The notes under the pieces were generated by a model that ran no database searches, was not told where the DNA came from, and saw only the letters and a list, made by a program, of their open reading frames with translations. Both the position numbers and the translations under genes were made by a program. 64,000 nt of DNA, from contig NC_135551.1 of assembly GCF_964340395.1 (NCBI RefSeq), positions 15,145,003 to 15,209,002 of the forward strand, read 5' to 3'. The DNA comes from Glandiceps talaboti (lineage: Eukaryota; Hemichordata; Enteropneusta; Spengelidae). Below are positions 44,698-58,500 of the stretch, in pieces. Positions within the stretch are counted from its first letter, which is position 1. Each line of letters begins with the position of its first letter.

Positions 44698-46831
44698 AAG
44701 GAAAACATAGTTTCTCGTCAGGAAATGTTGTCTAAAGTGGTGCGACGATATGATTATTTTTTTTACATTCTCAACAAATGTTAATCAATCTACTTATCAT
44801 TGCAGTTACTATTCTTTATATTTAGTACTTTACAACAAGTGTGTATGTTGGGCATGTCATGGGCTAGTTCATGATTAGTTCTGCAGTTGTCTTCATTGAA
44901 GTGGCAATTAATGTAGGAAGAGTTACTTTTGTGTTTTCCCTTTCGTCTGCAGATTGGATTGGCTTACGGAACTGAAGAAAAAAAAAGAGGAAAGAGGGTA
45001 CTTAAGTGATGGGCGCTGACCAGAAACATTTTTTTTTTCATTTAAATCTCTTTCTACGATGAGTGCTATGCTACAACGTTCTATAAAGCTTCACGTTACA
45101 TGTTGTGGTTGGCCAGGAGACCACTAATAGCAATGGGCAAATAGCAATCAATGTGAAAAAATAACTTATTGCATAATATATGTTCTGTTGTATTCCAACA
45201 ATACATTGCCTGTAGGAATGACAATCTCAAAACATTGTCCTTACGGAAACCATTCAGTTTAAATCTGGTTTGTTAATTGTATAAAATCTATTACCAAATG
45301 TTTATGAACATTAATGTATGCTGTGGACTGGCATTCCCTTTAGAATGAGTACCAATTATAGGATGCAAATTTGTAGTGCTTATAACCAGATTGCGAATAT
45401 TAGTCTTGCCTCTATTGACACTCACAATATTGTCCTAGAGATTACCTAGCAGCAACTGTCAGTATCCGGACTAGATAAACTATGGTTCGTGACACCTCAG
45501 AAAGTGACCCTACAAGAATTTAGAACGACTGAAATCATTCCATAGTCTTGTTTAATCTTCTCCACATAGGTTTGGTGTTTAGATCTTAGTCAATTTGGTC
45601 GATGTGAGGCAGTTTCTACAGAGCCCAGTTTCGGCGCCTAGCTACTATTACAATACCATTTCAGCAAGAGAGAGAGCCAACATGTCCTATCCTGATAATT
45701 CAATCCCAGTCACATGAGCCTTGTAAAGTAACTCACTCTTATGACACCGTAGGCAATATATGTTGCTGGGCCAGTGTAGCCTAAAGATAGAACTTGGACA
45801 GAACGGGAGAACCTTGTCAGTAAACACAATGGTATGATAGAGCGCATGAACATCGCTCTGTCATGTTATGACACCCCTTTTTTTCTTCATTTTACACATA
45901 ATGTGAACAATTTAAGACATAAAATACATTAATTATTAATGCAAAGTAATTACATTGCTTGACGCGTCAGCTGTCAGCTGCAGATTTCTGATAACTTTCC
46001 TCTCATTTCCCTTTATCGATTTCAAGCTAAGCTCTTAGAAAGAGGACGCTCAGCTATTGACCCCCATTTGCCATTGGTTTTGGTTGCCTTTAATACTATA
46101 TCTGAAATCGTTCAAAGGCAGACCTATGAAGAAGATGATAAAGAATTTATTGACTTTATTGAGGCGAATAGAGAGCTGTCTTGCTATCTTGTTAAGGCTT
46201 CTCTCGTGGGTAAGTCAATGGATTTATAGTCCTTCAGTGTATGTGTTACCTTATCGTTTATACTAAGAGAATGTAGAGAAATAACCGTCACATTTCCTGT
46301 TTTATTTCATCTATATCTCTTTGAAGAGTTGAAATCTAATGTGCCAATGTTGCGTTCAGGTGAACTGTACTATAGTTTATAGACTAAGTTTCATTTTAAT
46401 AAATCTTCAGATTTTATCAGATGGTTAAAGCCTTTCTTCAAGTCACTACTAGATAGATTCCAGCAATTATCAGACACTCGATCTATACGTATGGAAGGCA
46501 GACTACGTGCACGTAAAGAACAATTTAACACTGCGAACCTACCACGTGATGCGATTGATGCCCTGTTACTGGCACAAGACGACTACCGGAATAATCTCAA
46601 AGCTAGCAATTCAGCAGAAAACTTTGATGATACAAATGTTCTTCAAACTTTGTTGGATTATTTTGGTGCGGGTAAGTCCAAAATAATGTTAGATACAAAC
46701 CGCTTCATGGTCGTTTGGTCATGCTCCTTGACCTTGGCTTAGATGTGCTACATTTAAATCCGCAAGTAGAGCACCAAGAAATCATACTTAAACAACTCAG
46801 TGATGATAACACTGTCAACTATTCTTTGAAT

Positions 46832-46895
<64 letters not shown>

Positions 46896-47977
46896 TTATA
46901 CTGAACGTGAAATTTGATGGTTTGCTGCAAACAGTGCCTTCTGCAACTGCTGTAGTTTGACCTGAAATACTTTGACCTTAATCTTGACCTCAGCCTCCAA
47001 GGGCAAAAGTAAAATGCTCATTAACTAGAGATAGTGGGGTTAAGGAATGGAAGCTTTCAATTCGCATCCTACGCTTTGACCTTGACCTGCAACGTCTGGG
47101 TTGAATGACAGATTTCTCAATAACTTCGAAAGTTCTATAACCAGCAGTAAGGTTTCGGATAATGTAATTAACCTATGACATGGGCGTTCAAGGTCAATAA
47201 ACATTTTTTCCATACAGCATTGCTATTTGTATTGTCATGACCTTGCAAGCTATTTGTAGGGCAGTATTTTATACCCCAATTAACAGGACGTTGGTGTTCG
47301 CAGCTATGTATTCGAATACAGAAGATTTATTTTAACAATGTTTTTTTTAAAAAATGTCATTTTTTACAGGATCTGAAACTGTCGTCTTTTCTACAGAGTG
47401 GTTTTTGGTACGTATGATGTTACATCCTGAAATACAGAAGAAAATCCACCAAGAAATAGATGACGTCGTTGGCGCTGATCGTCGCCCAGTGTATGCTGAT
47501 CACGACAATTTACCTTACCTAAAGGCTGCCATGTATGAAACTATGCGTTTACATTCAATAGTTCCTCTCAGTGTATTTCATCGCACACTGGTCACCACAT
47601 CAGTCAATGGATGTCAAATTCCTGATGACACCATCATCATCCCAAATCATTGGGCTGTAGATCACGATCCAGATGTTTTCAAAGATCCGTATGTTTTCAG
47701 ACCAGAGCGATTTATTGATTCTACAACAGGTAGATGTGCACCTTTTAATGAGATGAACTTTGCACCATTTGGTATGGGCAAACGTTCATGCCTTGGTGAA
47801 ATGCTTGCAAGAATGGAGTATTTCCTGATTGCTGTTAATTTAATGCACCAGTTAGAAGTAAAAGTGTCTCCGAGTCATGGTATACTTTTCACAGAAGGCG
47901 TGCTTGGTTTGGGTTATGGTCCTAAGCCTTTCAAAATGCGTGTAAGAAGAAGAAACAGTCATAACTATAGTATTTAG
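41842..47977 (+). CDS. Cytochrome P450 (CYP2 clan), copy F, complete, five exons, 503 aa
   Basis: Exons are 41842-42025, 43145-43420, 46027-46209, 46411-46671 and 47370-47977 (1512 nt, all introns phase 1). Anchor [19 protein letters not shown], hinge PETYPKGP, C-helix FWKMLR, I-helix YFGAGSET, K-helix ETMR, RPERF and haem loop [11 protein letters not shown], the form shared with E. An in-frame ATG exists seven codons upstream (41821), but the start at 41842 aligns with B, E and G and puts the anchor at the N-terminus. The C-terminal tail is three residues longer than in its sisters. Intron 2 (2.6 kb) holds AAC-rich and ATGT microsatellites and a repeat near 43910-44230. Family role: ER monooxygenase; substrate unknown. 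Confidence 0.93.
42920..42990 (+). mobile_element. Short LINE 3' remnant in intron 1 of copy F
   Basis: One + strand frame reads PVRPTPLLTPQLTINSLHWLPV, which ends in the LHWLPV box found near the ORF2 end of CR1/L2-like LINEs. It is very short, so the call is tentative. Confidence 0.4.
43550..43605. repeat. AAT/AAC/AGC triplet microsatellite
   Basis: Poly-N and poly-S codons from 43552 in intron 2 of copy F are a triplet repeat, not protein. Confidence 0.85.
44641..44694. repeat. (ATGT)n microsatellite
   Basis: Perfect tetranucleotide run in intron 2 of copy F. Confidence 0.93.
46831..46892. repeat. (AC)n and (TA)n microsatellite
   Basis: AC dinucleotides pass into TA dinucleotides in intron 4 of copy F. 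Confidence 0.93.
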
Positions 47978-48404
47978 GGATTTGACTGTTCATATATAAT
48001 TAACTTTGATCTGGCAACATTGATGCCAATAACCTTTGCTGCTGTGTCCTGTATAACTAATGTATATGTGATTTAGTAATTATAAAGTATAACTTCAAGT
48101 GTTGCTTATGAGTTCATACGAAAATTTTTGTTCACTTTATATTACAACATATATTAGGGTATCGACATGTATTGAGCTCAAATGGGATGTTCAATCTATT
48201 TGCCAGCGCACCTCTCGGGTTGAGATCTAATCTCTCCCCATTGGTATCGATTCTTCATCGTTATAGTTTTCTTTGCCTCTGCCTTTATCGAAATTCCAAC
48301 TTCTAAATTCTGTTTATACCACAATTTTCAAAACAATTTTGGTCAAATAACATAATCTGGTAGGCAAGTGAGTAAATATTCAAAATTCAAAAGATGTATG
48401 TAAA

Positions 48405-48760
48405 TACCCCTGGCAACATGACCACGCCCATAGCAACAGCCAAATGATCATATATATTACAGAGATAACAACAGGGATTAATAGATAAGTGAACAAACAT
48501 TCAAAAATTGTATGTAAATGTACCTAGCAACAACACCACGTCCATAGTAACAGCCGAATGATTATGAATATTGTAAGGATAATAGGGATTAATGGACAAA
48601 TGAATAAAAATTTCAAAAATGTATGCAAATGCACCTAGCAACAAGACCACGCCCATAGAAACAGAAAATATGTCTAGCAACATGATCACGCCCAAAACAA
48701 CAGCCAAATTATCGCATTTACAAAGATAACTACAGGGTTGGATAGACATTCAGACATTCA
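48405..48760 (+). repeat. Tandem repeat, three or more units of ~113 bp
   Basis: Units begin with a CCTAGCAACAAGACCACGCC-like phrase and CATAGCAACAGCCAAATGAT, then GGGATTAATAGATAAGTGAA and TGTATGTAAATG. Three partly diverged units and a fourth partial one are visible. The same unit lies inverted at 1375-1530. Confidence 0.7.
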
Positions 48761-49244
48761 TGGAACAGCATGTCAGTAAACATTTTTAAAAACCGTACAG
48801 TTGTGCTACAACACCATTGGCGCTATTTTTTTCAAAAGCAAACAAAAAAACGTAATGCTAAGAAATTGCTTCCTTGACAGTAGTGGACTCACTTGATAAT
48901 ACATATAAACTAAAAGGTTAACAATACCTGTATGTTTTTACTGTTTTCTGTCAATGAAAATCTGAAATACAAAGACTGGAGAAATGCATGCATATAAGAA
49001 TATGTTCACCAGTAAAAATGACTAAAGCAACCTTTCAGCTTTGGTATTCCCTTTTAGTAAAATTGGTGTTGGATATTGGAATTGTAGTTTGTGTTCAATT
49101 TTAAATGTCATTATCGAAAATGTGACCCTACCTACCTGTCTGTATCAATGTAACCTATACAGTTTAAAGATACGACACTGCTGCTTGATATAGTCAACAC
49201 ATACTGGGACATAAGGGGCGATCCCACAATGTCGCACTAGCTCA

Positions 49245-49770
49245 AAGGCAAATGTAGATTTTCATATTATTGATTCATTTGCATGTTTAATTAACCTATA
49301 AATGGCTATATCCTGTATGATAGATCACAAATTGTACATCCCACCAATGTATCGGGGAACAGAAGTCTCTAGGATTGAGTTTTTTGTCCTTATGAAATAC
49401 AATTCAATTTATTTTCAGTTGTTAATGCTTCATTGTCATACACGAATTTGTGCTATATATTATCAATAATGTTTCAGGTTTCATATAATTTTACACATAT
49501 ATATGCTGATGATAAAGTATATAGCGAGCCGTACAGAAGACATTCAATTTTCAGGTGTAATTTAGAATAATTGATACATCATTGGTAAAGTTTTTAATAC
49601 GTTATTGTTTTAAAATGTTACCACATTATCGCTGGGAGTTAGTACTCCCAAAGCAAGGTGTACGGCGCCGAAATGGGCTATTTAATCTCGAAAACAGTCA
49701 AGTGTTATACTAAAAGCCATAAAAAGCACTCTGAAGCAGCTGGAAATGTAAAAGTTCCAAGTTTTATTTA
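49245..49770 (+). repeat. Segmental duplicate shared by the 3' flanks of F and G (copy 1)
   Basis: Matches 63208-63590 closely: TAGATTTTCATATTATTGAT, TTTAATTAACCTATAAA, CATACACGAATTTGTGCTAT, ATAGCGAGCCGTACAGAAGA and ATACTAAAAGCCATAAAA. It lies 1.3 kb after F and 2.1 kb after G. No coding potential recognised. Confidence 0.85.
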
Positions 49771-50504
49771 TATGTTGTGTTACCATCCAGAAATGTCACA
49801 TTTGGAATGTTGGCATGTTTTACCTAACTCAACGTAAAATTCACATTTATACTACCTACTCACAAACAGGAGCTAACATCAGCATGATCAAATAATATTT
49901 TGATTTTTTTCTTTTTACTATAATCCCGTACTAATTACATTTATCGCTAGATAACAAATGTCAAGTGTTTTGATTAAACAACATAGATTAGTTCATGTAA
50001 ACAAGATAACTTGTTGATTACCGAATTCAAATTAATACTTAATTTTCCAATGGCTTGATCAACATTTGTCTTACACGTTAACAATTTACATATGGCATGA
50101 TTTTAAAATCTTAATCCTAAATATTGTGGTGGAAGGTTCACTGTGTCTTTTAGAACAATTAATCTAGGTGAGAGATCATTTAATTATAACTAGTTCTGTT
50201 TACAAAGATGGCATCACCTTAATGTCAAGGTGACAATTAGAACTTATATGTTAGGGACTTGGAGAAATAAAGAATATTCTTAGATTTAGTTTACAACTCA
50301 ACTGTTGATGTGCGGTGTCTCTCTCTCTCTGTCTGAGTGTAAGAGTGTACGTGTATGTGACGATACCAGTGTAGCTAATTTCTAACTTAGACAAGCTCGT
50401 GGATCCTGGTACCCAAGAAAGACAGTTAGAGTGGAGAATCGTTTATGAAACGCTACCCCTTGAACATAACAGTTGTTACGTAACCAGAATGCCACTACAT
50501 GTAC

Positions 50505-50554
50505 ACTGTACCATGGAAGTATAACGTACGTGGGTTATACTTCCATGACTGTAC
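50505..50554. repeat. 36 bp micro-palindrome with 7 bp direct repeats, upstream of copy G
   Basis: The insert 50512-50547 starts CATGGAAGTATAACGTAC and ends GTGGGTTATACTTCCATG; the arms match except near the centre. ACTGTAC flanks it at 50505-50511 and 50548-50554. It is about 410 bp upstream of the start of G and outside the CACTA-ended element. The half-element at 26522 is exactly its right arm. Confidence 0.68.
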
Positions 50555-50966
50555 AAAGTGCAAAGGCATTTTGACTTCATTTTTAGAGTTCATCACGAAA
50601 ATTATCCAAATTATATCCAGAATGGAAAGAATTTAGACTCTTAAATCTAATTGCACGTGAATTTGATTCTGATTCTACTGCTAACTTGCACATAAGCTGG
50701 AAAGGCATACGTGGCACTGAGTGTTGGTCATCCGGGTCCTTCAACTATTATGTAGGCGGACTTGGAATACAGTGAAGTATGACACAGGTGTCCCAGTATT
50801 TTACCATTAGTCTTGTGCTTTTTACGTGGTCTTATTTTAGTACTACGTCATCAAGTGGCCGAGTTAACCAGTATCTTTAGTTTCGTGCAGTTCTTGACCA
50901 TATACATTTATATCGTTGAATAACATTCCCCAAAACGTACATCCTGGACATTGTTAACTAAAAACC

Positions 50967-53900
50967 ATGTTAGCCGAGGTCGCACTGGTAGTTTGCTCGA
51001 TCGCTCTCATACTATTTACTTGGATGTCAAACAGACCTAAATTACCTAAAACCTACCCTAAAGGTCCACCTGGTTGGCCAGTGATCGGTAACATACTACA
51101 ACTCGGATCACAACCACACTTGCAGCTGACTGAATGGAGTCGACAGTATGGTAAGGACCGTTAATTTCAAACATATAAATTCCTGTCCTTCACAACTACC
51201 TCACATATTCATAAACCGTATCTCTTTATTTTGAATTAATGTCATAACTAGGCAAAGCCCATAAGTAAATTTCACAGAAAAAATGTAGCCATGGCTAGTA
51301 CACATTGTGTGTAATAGTATACCTGTGCCGTTAAAATATCCACCATGCAAGTTTAGTGCTAGTTTTCTGACGATGCCTTGCTCTCTTGGACCACCCAGCG
51401 TATTGTTTAAGACCTAGTGAAGCCGTGTTGTTTACGTAACGTGAAGGCTGTTATCGGCACTAGCGTCCTTGATCATTGACCATGACATAACTATTCAATG
51501 GGTGGAAAACAGCTCCCATTGACAATCTAATCGAAACGAAAATTTTCTAATATTTCTGTACTTATCGAACATACAGAGATCGGACGAGAATGGCTTCAAG
51601 AGTTCCCCATAATATTCTCTCAAGATGTTCAGATGTAGCATGTGTCGTAACAGTACATTCGATCTATGACCATTCAAAATCTTCGCGAAAGTAGACACAC
51701 AAATTCGTTAGAGCAGAACGTTTTGTTGGATAACCATCCCTCTTGAAAACTATGTGTACACGCACTTTATTCCATTTGTTACTGCATTCATTACCATCCA
51801 CACAGTGACATGAAGTTGTTTCATCTTCTTTCAAAGCACGGCCCATGTTCACTGAAGCCGGCCGTACTGTGGTGTATTGCGTATTGTCTCTGGCCATTTT
51901 TGTTTGAGTTTTTGATGGAAAGACATGTCTTACGCTTATTTGTGAATATATTTGACCTGGGAGCGTGAAGTGTTGACTTACTTTGCTGTGTCCATCCACT
52001 TTGGACATGTGATTGGCATGACACAGTAATTGTTTTGGTAGACAAAACAATGGAAACAAAAAAAAGCAACATTAAAATTAGCGTTGCGTTTTTTTACTTT
52101 GATATGATTGCGACAGTATGTACATGTGATGTATCCGACACAATGAAAACGAACTCCCAGCAACATGGAAATCAAAACATACAATCAGACTACTCGCATA
52201 CGCATTGTTTCGAAAAAAATTGCTATCATATATACTGAAACTATTTTATGAAGCTAACTTGCTTTCTTGAAAACATCATTTCAAATTATTTTACATGTAT
52301 ATGTTTTCCTATTTTTCGTTTTGATCATGGCTAAACCGGTGTCGTGAAGAACCCCGGCCCCGGTAACATTTACCGGCTTTCACTGTCTAATTTTTACGCG
52401 TGGTTTCAACTGCCGTCACCCACTACATACCTCAGTTAATATCACTCGGAAATGTGTGTAGGGTGATCGTTTCACTGTGGGTGCTGCCGACAAAACACCA
52501 AGGAACCATTGCTGCCGGATGACTGAACTGGTACACCACCTATGTACAGTTACAGATTATACTACATGGCATGGCAAGCGTAACTAGTAATTCATAAGTA
52601 AACATTACACAAAGGCTTAGAAGGCTTTTGTAACACATGGGACCTCGACACCTTTCGTGAGCTGGCTGAGGTGCCGAAGTTAGTCGAAGCACAGGGGATT
52701 AAGGGGGCAAGTATTTTTGCGACTTTCCTGCCAATGCGCATAATATTTAGAGGTATGATTGCAATTTCATTTATTTGTATGGCAAAATAAACATAACAAT
52801 GAAAAGAATTATCAACCTTTGCATGTACACTTTATTAAAGAAAGTCAACACTATGTAGTTGTTGGTTTTAAAAACATCATAGCCATTCGATTAATATTGT
52901 TCATTTGCAACCAGCCAACTTATCATAGACCCTCCACCAACGTTGGTCTTTGGATACATGTTTTGTTGACATGTTGTCGAACATCGCGATTTCTCAATTT
53001 AACTCGATGATTTACAAATGTTACTGTACCAACAAAGATAGGAAATAAAAGTAGTTATTCTTTTTAGAGCATGTACAAAAATTCAATCATCGACAATAAA
53101 AATGTCAAAAACCGCATTTCTACAACCCCGACATTTAACTGCGCTAATACATCAGAGTCCGTATTGCGTACTGTGCGTCAAAGTTTCAAATAGTGTAACA
53201 ATTTTTAGGGGTACACTGATGCCTTGGTACTCGTTACAATGTTACGATAATCGTGCCAACAGGCCTACTGTTACAATATTGACGATGTTATGTCACCTAC
53301 TAGACGACAGGAGTACCTATACCGTAGCGCGTGGAGAATGCACATAGTATATGGAAGGCACATGCGTAGTCACAGCGCCGCAATGCAACCTGTGAGAACC
53401 ATCAATTATTGATTGGAATTTTTTATCGCATAGTATATACGACGAGCATGCGTAGTAGTCATTGAGCCGCTACGCGAGCTATGGTATTAAATTAAATTAA
53501 AATAAACCCATTAGCAATCAACACCAGGTTAAAATCAAGTAAATCAGAATTAGACTTTTTATCAGTGTAAATGTGTCATAAAATAAACTACACTTCTAAT
53601 CACTTTAACGAAAAAATGTACGTCTGGTTTTCGATATAGATACATGCGGTGTAATACTATAAATAGCAATCCTATCATTGTTCACTCATGATACACGATT
53701 TTCGGTTTTTAAGCAATATATTAAGCATGCTTATATATTAAGTTGGTTCATACGTTGATGATAACAAAGTGTAAGTGCTAGACAAACCTTTTTGCTTTGT
53801 AATTTCAAATTTCATTTGCATAATGAATGAAATTTGTGACTAGGCAATATCTTATACTTATTCTTAGATATTCACATCACATACACCACATCGATATATC

Positions 53901-54833
53901 ATAAATGTCTGCCACAAGTCCATCACAGTATAGATCTTTTGCACATTACCTGTTTGTGACATTCATAGTGACCATAAATGTGCATATCACCTAGTTTGTA
54001 AATTTCATTTATTAAAGGACGTTTAATTACCCAAACCAGATATAATTATAAAGAACATACATGCTTTTTTGTAATCAGTGTGTATACCAGATTAATATAA
54101 AATTGTACACCCACACTTGTCGTTGCCTATTAGCTGAAAATTAACGATAATAATGCAAATGACTCATTGAAATGAAAAGCATAACACTGCATTTTGTTAT
54201 CATCAACTAACATATCAAATTATTTGAAACTCGAAGCTTGCGTTATTAAGATAATGCACATTTACAAAAACTGTTAATTACACAAAGTGAATCATTAAAT
54301 TACGGACAAGTTAGGTTTATTGTTAATGTTCGTTCCAAATCTTTGAATGACAGAGCTTATATTCTTCATTGTAGTTATTGTCTAATTAATGACAATTATT
54401 AATTCTACACATTGCTAATTAGATTTAAAAAGCTACATAGGGAAATGTTATGTGATACTGTGGCTTTGTTATCATCAATGTATGTACCAAATTATGTAAA
54501 ATTTATTTGAGGCTCGTATAATTACCGAAAAATAATTAATTATGCAAATTACTCATGATTTAAAAGCTCATCAAAAGGATTTATACATCAAATTCACTCT
54601 TTTACCATTAATGTAGGTATGAAATTATATGAAATTTGAGGAACGCACTATTAAGATATTGCCTAAGTAGCAACATACTTCTTTACACAAAAACAGCATA
54701 GTCATGCATGTTTCTCAAAACCTAATATTGTCTAGCAACTACCCTAAAGAAGATGCGCATCAAAATCAAAATTTGAACTGAGCAACCCAATTTTTGAGAA
54801 AATGATGACATAGACAGACATAGACAAATCTAT

Positions 54834-54867
<34 letters not shown>

Positions 54868-55487
54868 TGACATACACTTACACACAGAGACATCACCATA
54901 CTGTAACTATACCCTTCCCTTACAAAAGGTAAAATATACACACATCATATCAAGAGGTATCTGCTTTATATAGTATGAACATCATACAACGAAGTATACA
55001 CCTCGTCTATACTACATTTTGCACATGAAATAAAGCTATATGCACATCATATAAAGATATGTATATATTACATGAGGTTATTACCCGATATCACCTCTCT
55101 ATTCCTTGTATCGCTCTGAGTTTTGTTTCTGTACAATGGCGACTTGTGTCATGTTGCAGAAATGGCACGAATGGTGACATGGTTAACAACGAGGTGATAT
55201 CAGGTAACAACCAATTTATTATATACGTATGCCCAGGAATTCTAACAGTATACACGAATAAGAAGAGTCTGATATGAACTTCGTGCATTGTGTAACTGTA
55301 CTGACAGTGTCAACTGCTTGGGTGAAAATGTTTAAATGATCGTCAATTTTTATCAGATTTCGGAGTAAATTTGTAATAATTATTTTGAGATATGAACTTG
55401 GTAGCAATGTTGATTCTCTAGAAGTTTCCGACAATGCTTTGACATGTATTAATAAAACGAGATATTTGAGCGCAATTGTGAAATTCT

Positions 55488-55550
<63 letters not shown>

Positions 55551-58500
55551 CGTTAGTGTGATACAGTGAAGCACACACATAGTCATGTGGAGTACAGTCG
55601 CATTAGAGATACCATTGCAAATTGCACGAACCAGTACAGAGAAATGTAATTTGTAATTTAATATAAAATAGTATCATTCGGATACAGATATTTTCCTATT
55701 GTGATTGATGCATGCATTTGTGGCCATATGCAATGACATCGATGGAGAAGATCGGCCACCATTTGGCTTGTTTATGTTTGGAATCACCAAGTTTTGTCCA
55801 ATCAGAAAGGCGTTTCCTCAGAATATATGAACGAATATCATGATGTTTAATGTCTAATATCAGAAGTGATATTTCCCATTAAACGTGTTCAAGGACATTT
55901 GATCTGGGCATAGGTATATGATAAAGTTCTGTTCACATTTATCACATAAAGATACATGTACAACTCATATAAAGATGTGTACACAGACATCATACAATTA
56001 ACGAAGTGGTCAATGTGTTGTTTAGTCATGGACTATCAAAACCAACTGTGACTTTCCATAGATATGGCAAGGGATAAGGATAACTATTTCTGCATATGAA
56101 AATATAAAGTTATATAGTTAGTTAAAAGGTAGGCACCTAGCTTGGAACATAGTAAATGCGGTCATGCTAAAAGTGCCCATTTTTCGTATCATTTATTGTC
56201 TATAGGGGCCGTGTACAGTTTGAACCTCTTCAAAACGCGTGTTGTGGTCTTGAATTCTTACAAGGTGTTATCTGAAGCTATGGTTGATGAAAAGGCGGAC
56301 TTTGCCGGTCGTCCACGTGATTTCCTAACCTGGAAGATGTGGAATGGGTGTAAAGAAGTCATCTTTATGGATTACAGTGAACTTTGGAATGTTTTGAGGA
56401 AGAGTACACACACTGCTTTGCGTGTTGGCGGTAAAGCGAGGTGGAGTGAGGTCATTACAATGGAAGTAGACAAGCTTATAGGTAAGACATATTTCCAACA
56501 TAGGGGCTGGAATTCGAAGGGGTACAGAGCGAGATCGGTGGTAACTTCGATCGTGTGGTACGTTTACTATGGTCGCTGCATAGTGTTCACCAATCGTATT
56601 TTGGGGTATTTTCAACTCGCTGTAACTTCCACCAAGGTTCATCATTTTAGATAATATAAAAGCGAAAATCTCAACTGTGATATTTCTTCCTCCTTGCTAC
56701 AAGTTCTAGAATCAATTATTGATAGGTATACTGATTTTTTTCTACGATTTCGTGAAGCACATTTGACCGTCAGATTAAAGATGTGTGGCAAATCGACTAT
56801 ATCTTTATATTTGTATTTATAGAATTCATGATAACAAATTATATGCAATAGTTTTGATAGTAATACGTCTTTTGCGTAATTAATGACTTTTCATATTTAC
56901 CAATATCCAAGAATGCAACCTTCAAATTTCATATATTTTTGGTACATCATACATCAAACATAATACAGCACACGTGTAATATAATGCTTGTTGATGTAGG
57001 TTTTAGTTTCAAGGAGTAATTTCCATTATTAATATTTCCAGTTATTGCATTTTGAACTTTGAATCTTTTAGATCAGTGTCTTTCCAAAAATATTCTTATA
57101 AAGACATGCATTACCTTCTAAATTCATGAATTTTTTTGGAACATTTACTTCGTGAGTTTATGGTAAAACAACACCTGTCAGTTATTTTACCTTGAACACA
57201 AGGTCGCGTCTGGAACTTCAACATTGATGTATACAAAATATGGCCGTCGTTTTGCCATAAACGTCAAGGACACGAAAATATGTACGTGTATATAAACTGT
57301 GTAGTGTTTGATATGTGTGCCAGATTTGGTTGAAATTGAGTGATGGTTGTCTTGAGATATTTCTGTCCACTGACGGACGCAGGTATGGAAGAGCGCATAG
57401 TGGGACATAAGTCATTTCTATATCCACCATTCAGGCGTTGCCACATGGGGCTAATAACTAACAGCCGATATACAAATTTATCAGCAGATTTTCAGAACTT
57501 TCAAATTATGTAATTTTAGCTATATGCATACTATACTACCAGAATTTGCAAGATTAGTTAGTGTCTTATCTCTGATATTTTTTCTGGTACCCCTGACTCA
57601 CAGAAAAGCTCAAAGAGAGAGGAAGCTCTGATTTCGATCCCCATGTGCCATTGAGTTTGATTGCATTCAATACGATATCTCAACTAGTTCAAGGGCAGAC
57701 CTATAATGAAGACGACCACGAATTCCTTGACTTTATAGAGTCGAACGTAGAGTCGTTTCGCTATTTTGCAGAAGCCTCTCCCGTTGGTAAGTTATCTGTG
57801 GTTTTTTCCTTTATATGCTACCTTATTTATAATAACAAGTAGTTGATGAAACTTTCACTTAAGAGAAACAAAGAACCTGCTGGGCTTTTGGCTATATATT
57901 TGACTTACTCTAAGATGGTGGTCCTTTCATGTGTATATGGTTGTTCGCCAAAAGGAGCCCGCAAAATGTAAAATACACCAAACCTCCGATACAGAAATAA
58001 ATTAAAAGAACTGAACAAAATTCCCGAAAGCATAGCCCTGTTGAAAGGCACGTGGTTTACTAGATATGCATGCACACAATGCTTAATATGTTGTTATTTG
58101 TCAAATACCGTTTCATATCTTGTTGCGAGAGGTCATTTTACTGTTAAAACGACGAATAGTTATCAAAATACTATACGTTTATACTGTAGAGTCTAATATC
58201 AGATGGCCTCTGATGACTGCTATGCATTTGTTGACAATTCAGCCTTAACTTCATCATCCAATCAACGGTGCACTTTAGTCATCATGTTACATTTACTATT
58301 TGCGTATTACTCAAATTCTTCTTCAAATAAATATTGAGTCTGCGTCAATACATTTTGCATTCAAAATGTTGTGTATAGCTGGATTTGTAGTTGCCTGTGA
58401 GATTTATTTACAAGGGGATTGCAATGACCACATGATACAAGTGAAAGATATGGCTGTTGGTGGAAAATAGCTTTTTATATATGCAAGACACTCTACCAAT

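Noticed and set aside
48405-48760. CRISPR-like array
   Set aside because: Units are about 113 bp, diverged and adjacent without unique spacers, in eukaryotic DNA; it is a minisatellite.
51664-52059. 131-codon - strand frame in intron 1 of copy G
   Set aside because: No family motif, overlaps other frames, and lies in intronic DNA; a chance frame is the simplest reading.
56142-56654. 170-codon frame through exon 2 of copy G as a separate gene
   Set aside because: Only 56206-56481 is coding by homology and splice signals; the rest is intron read-through.
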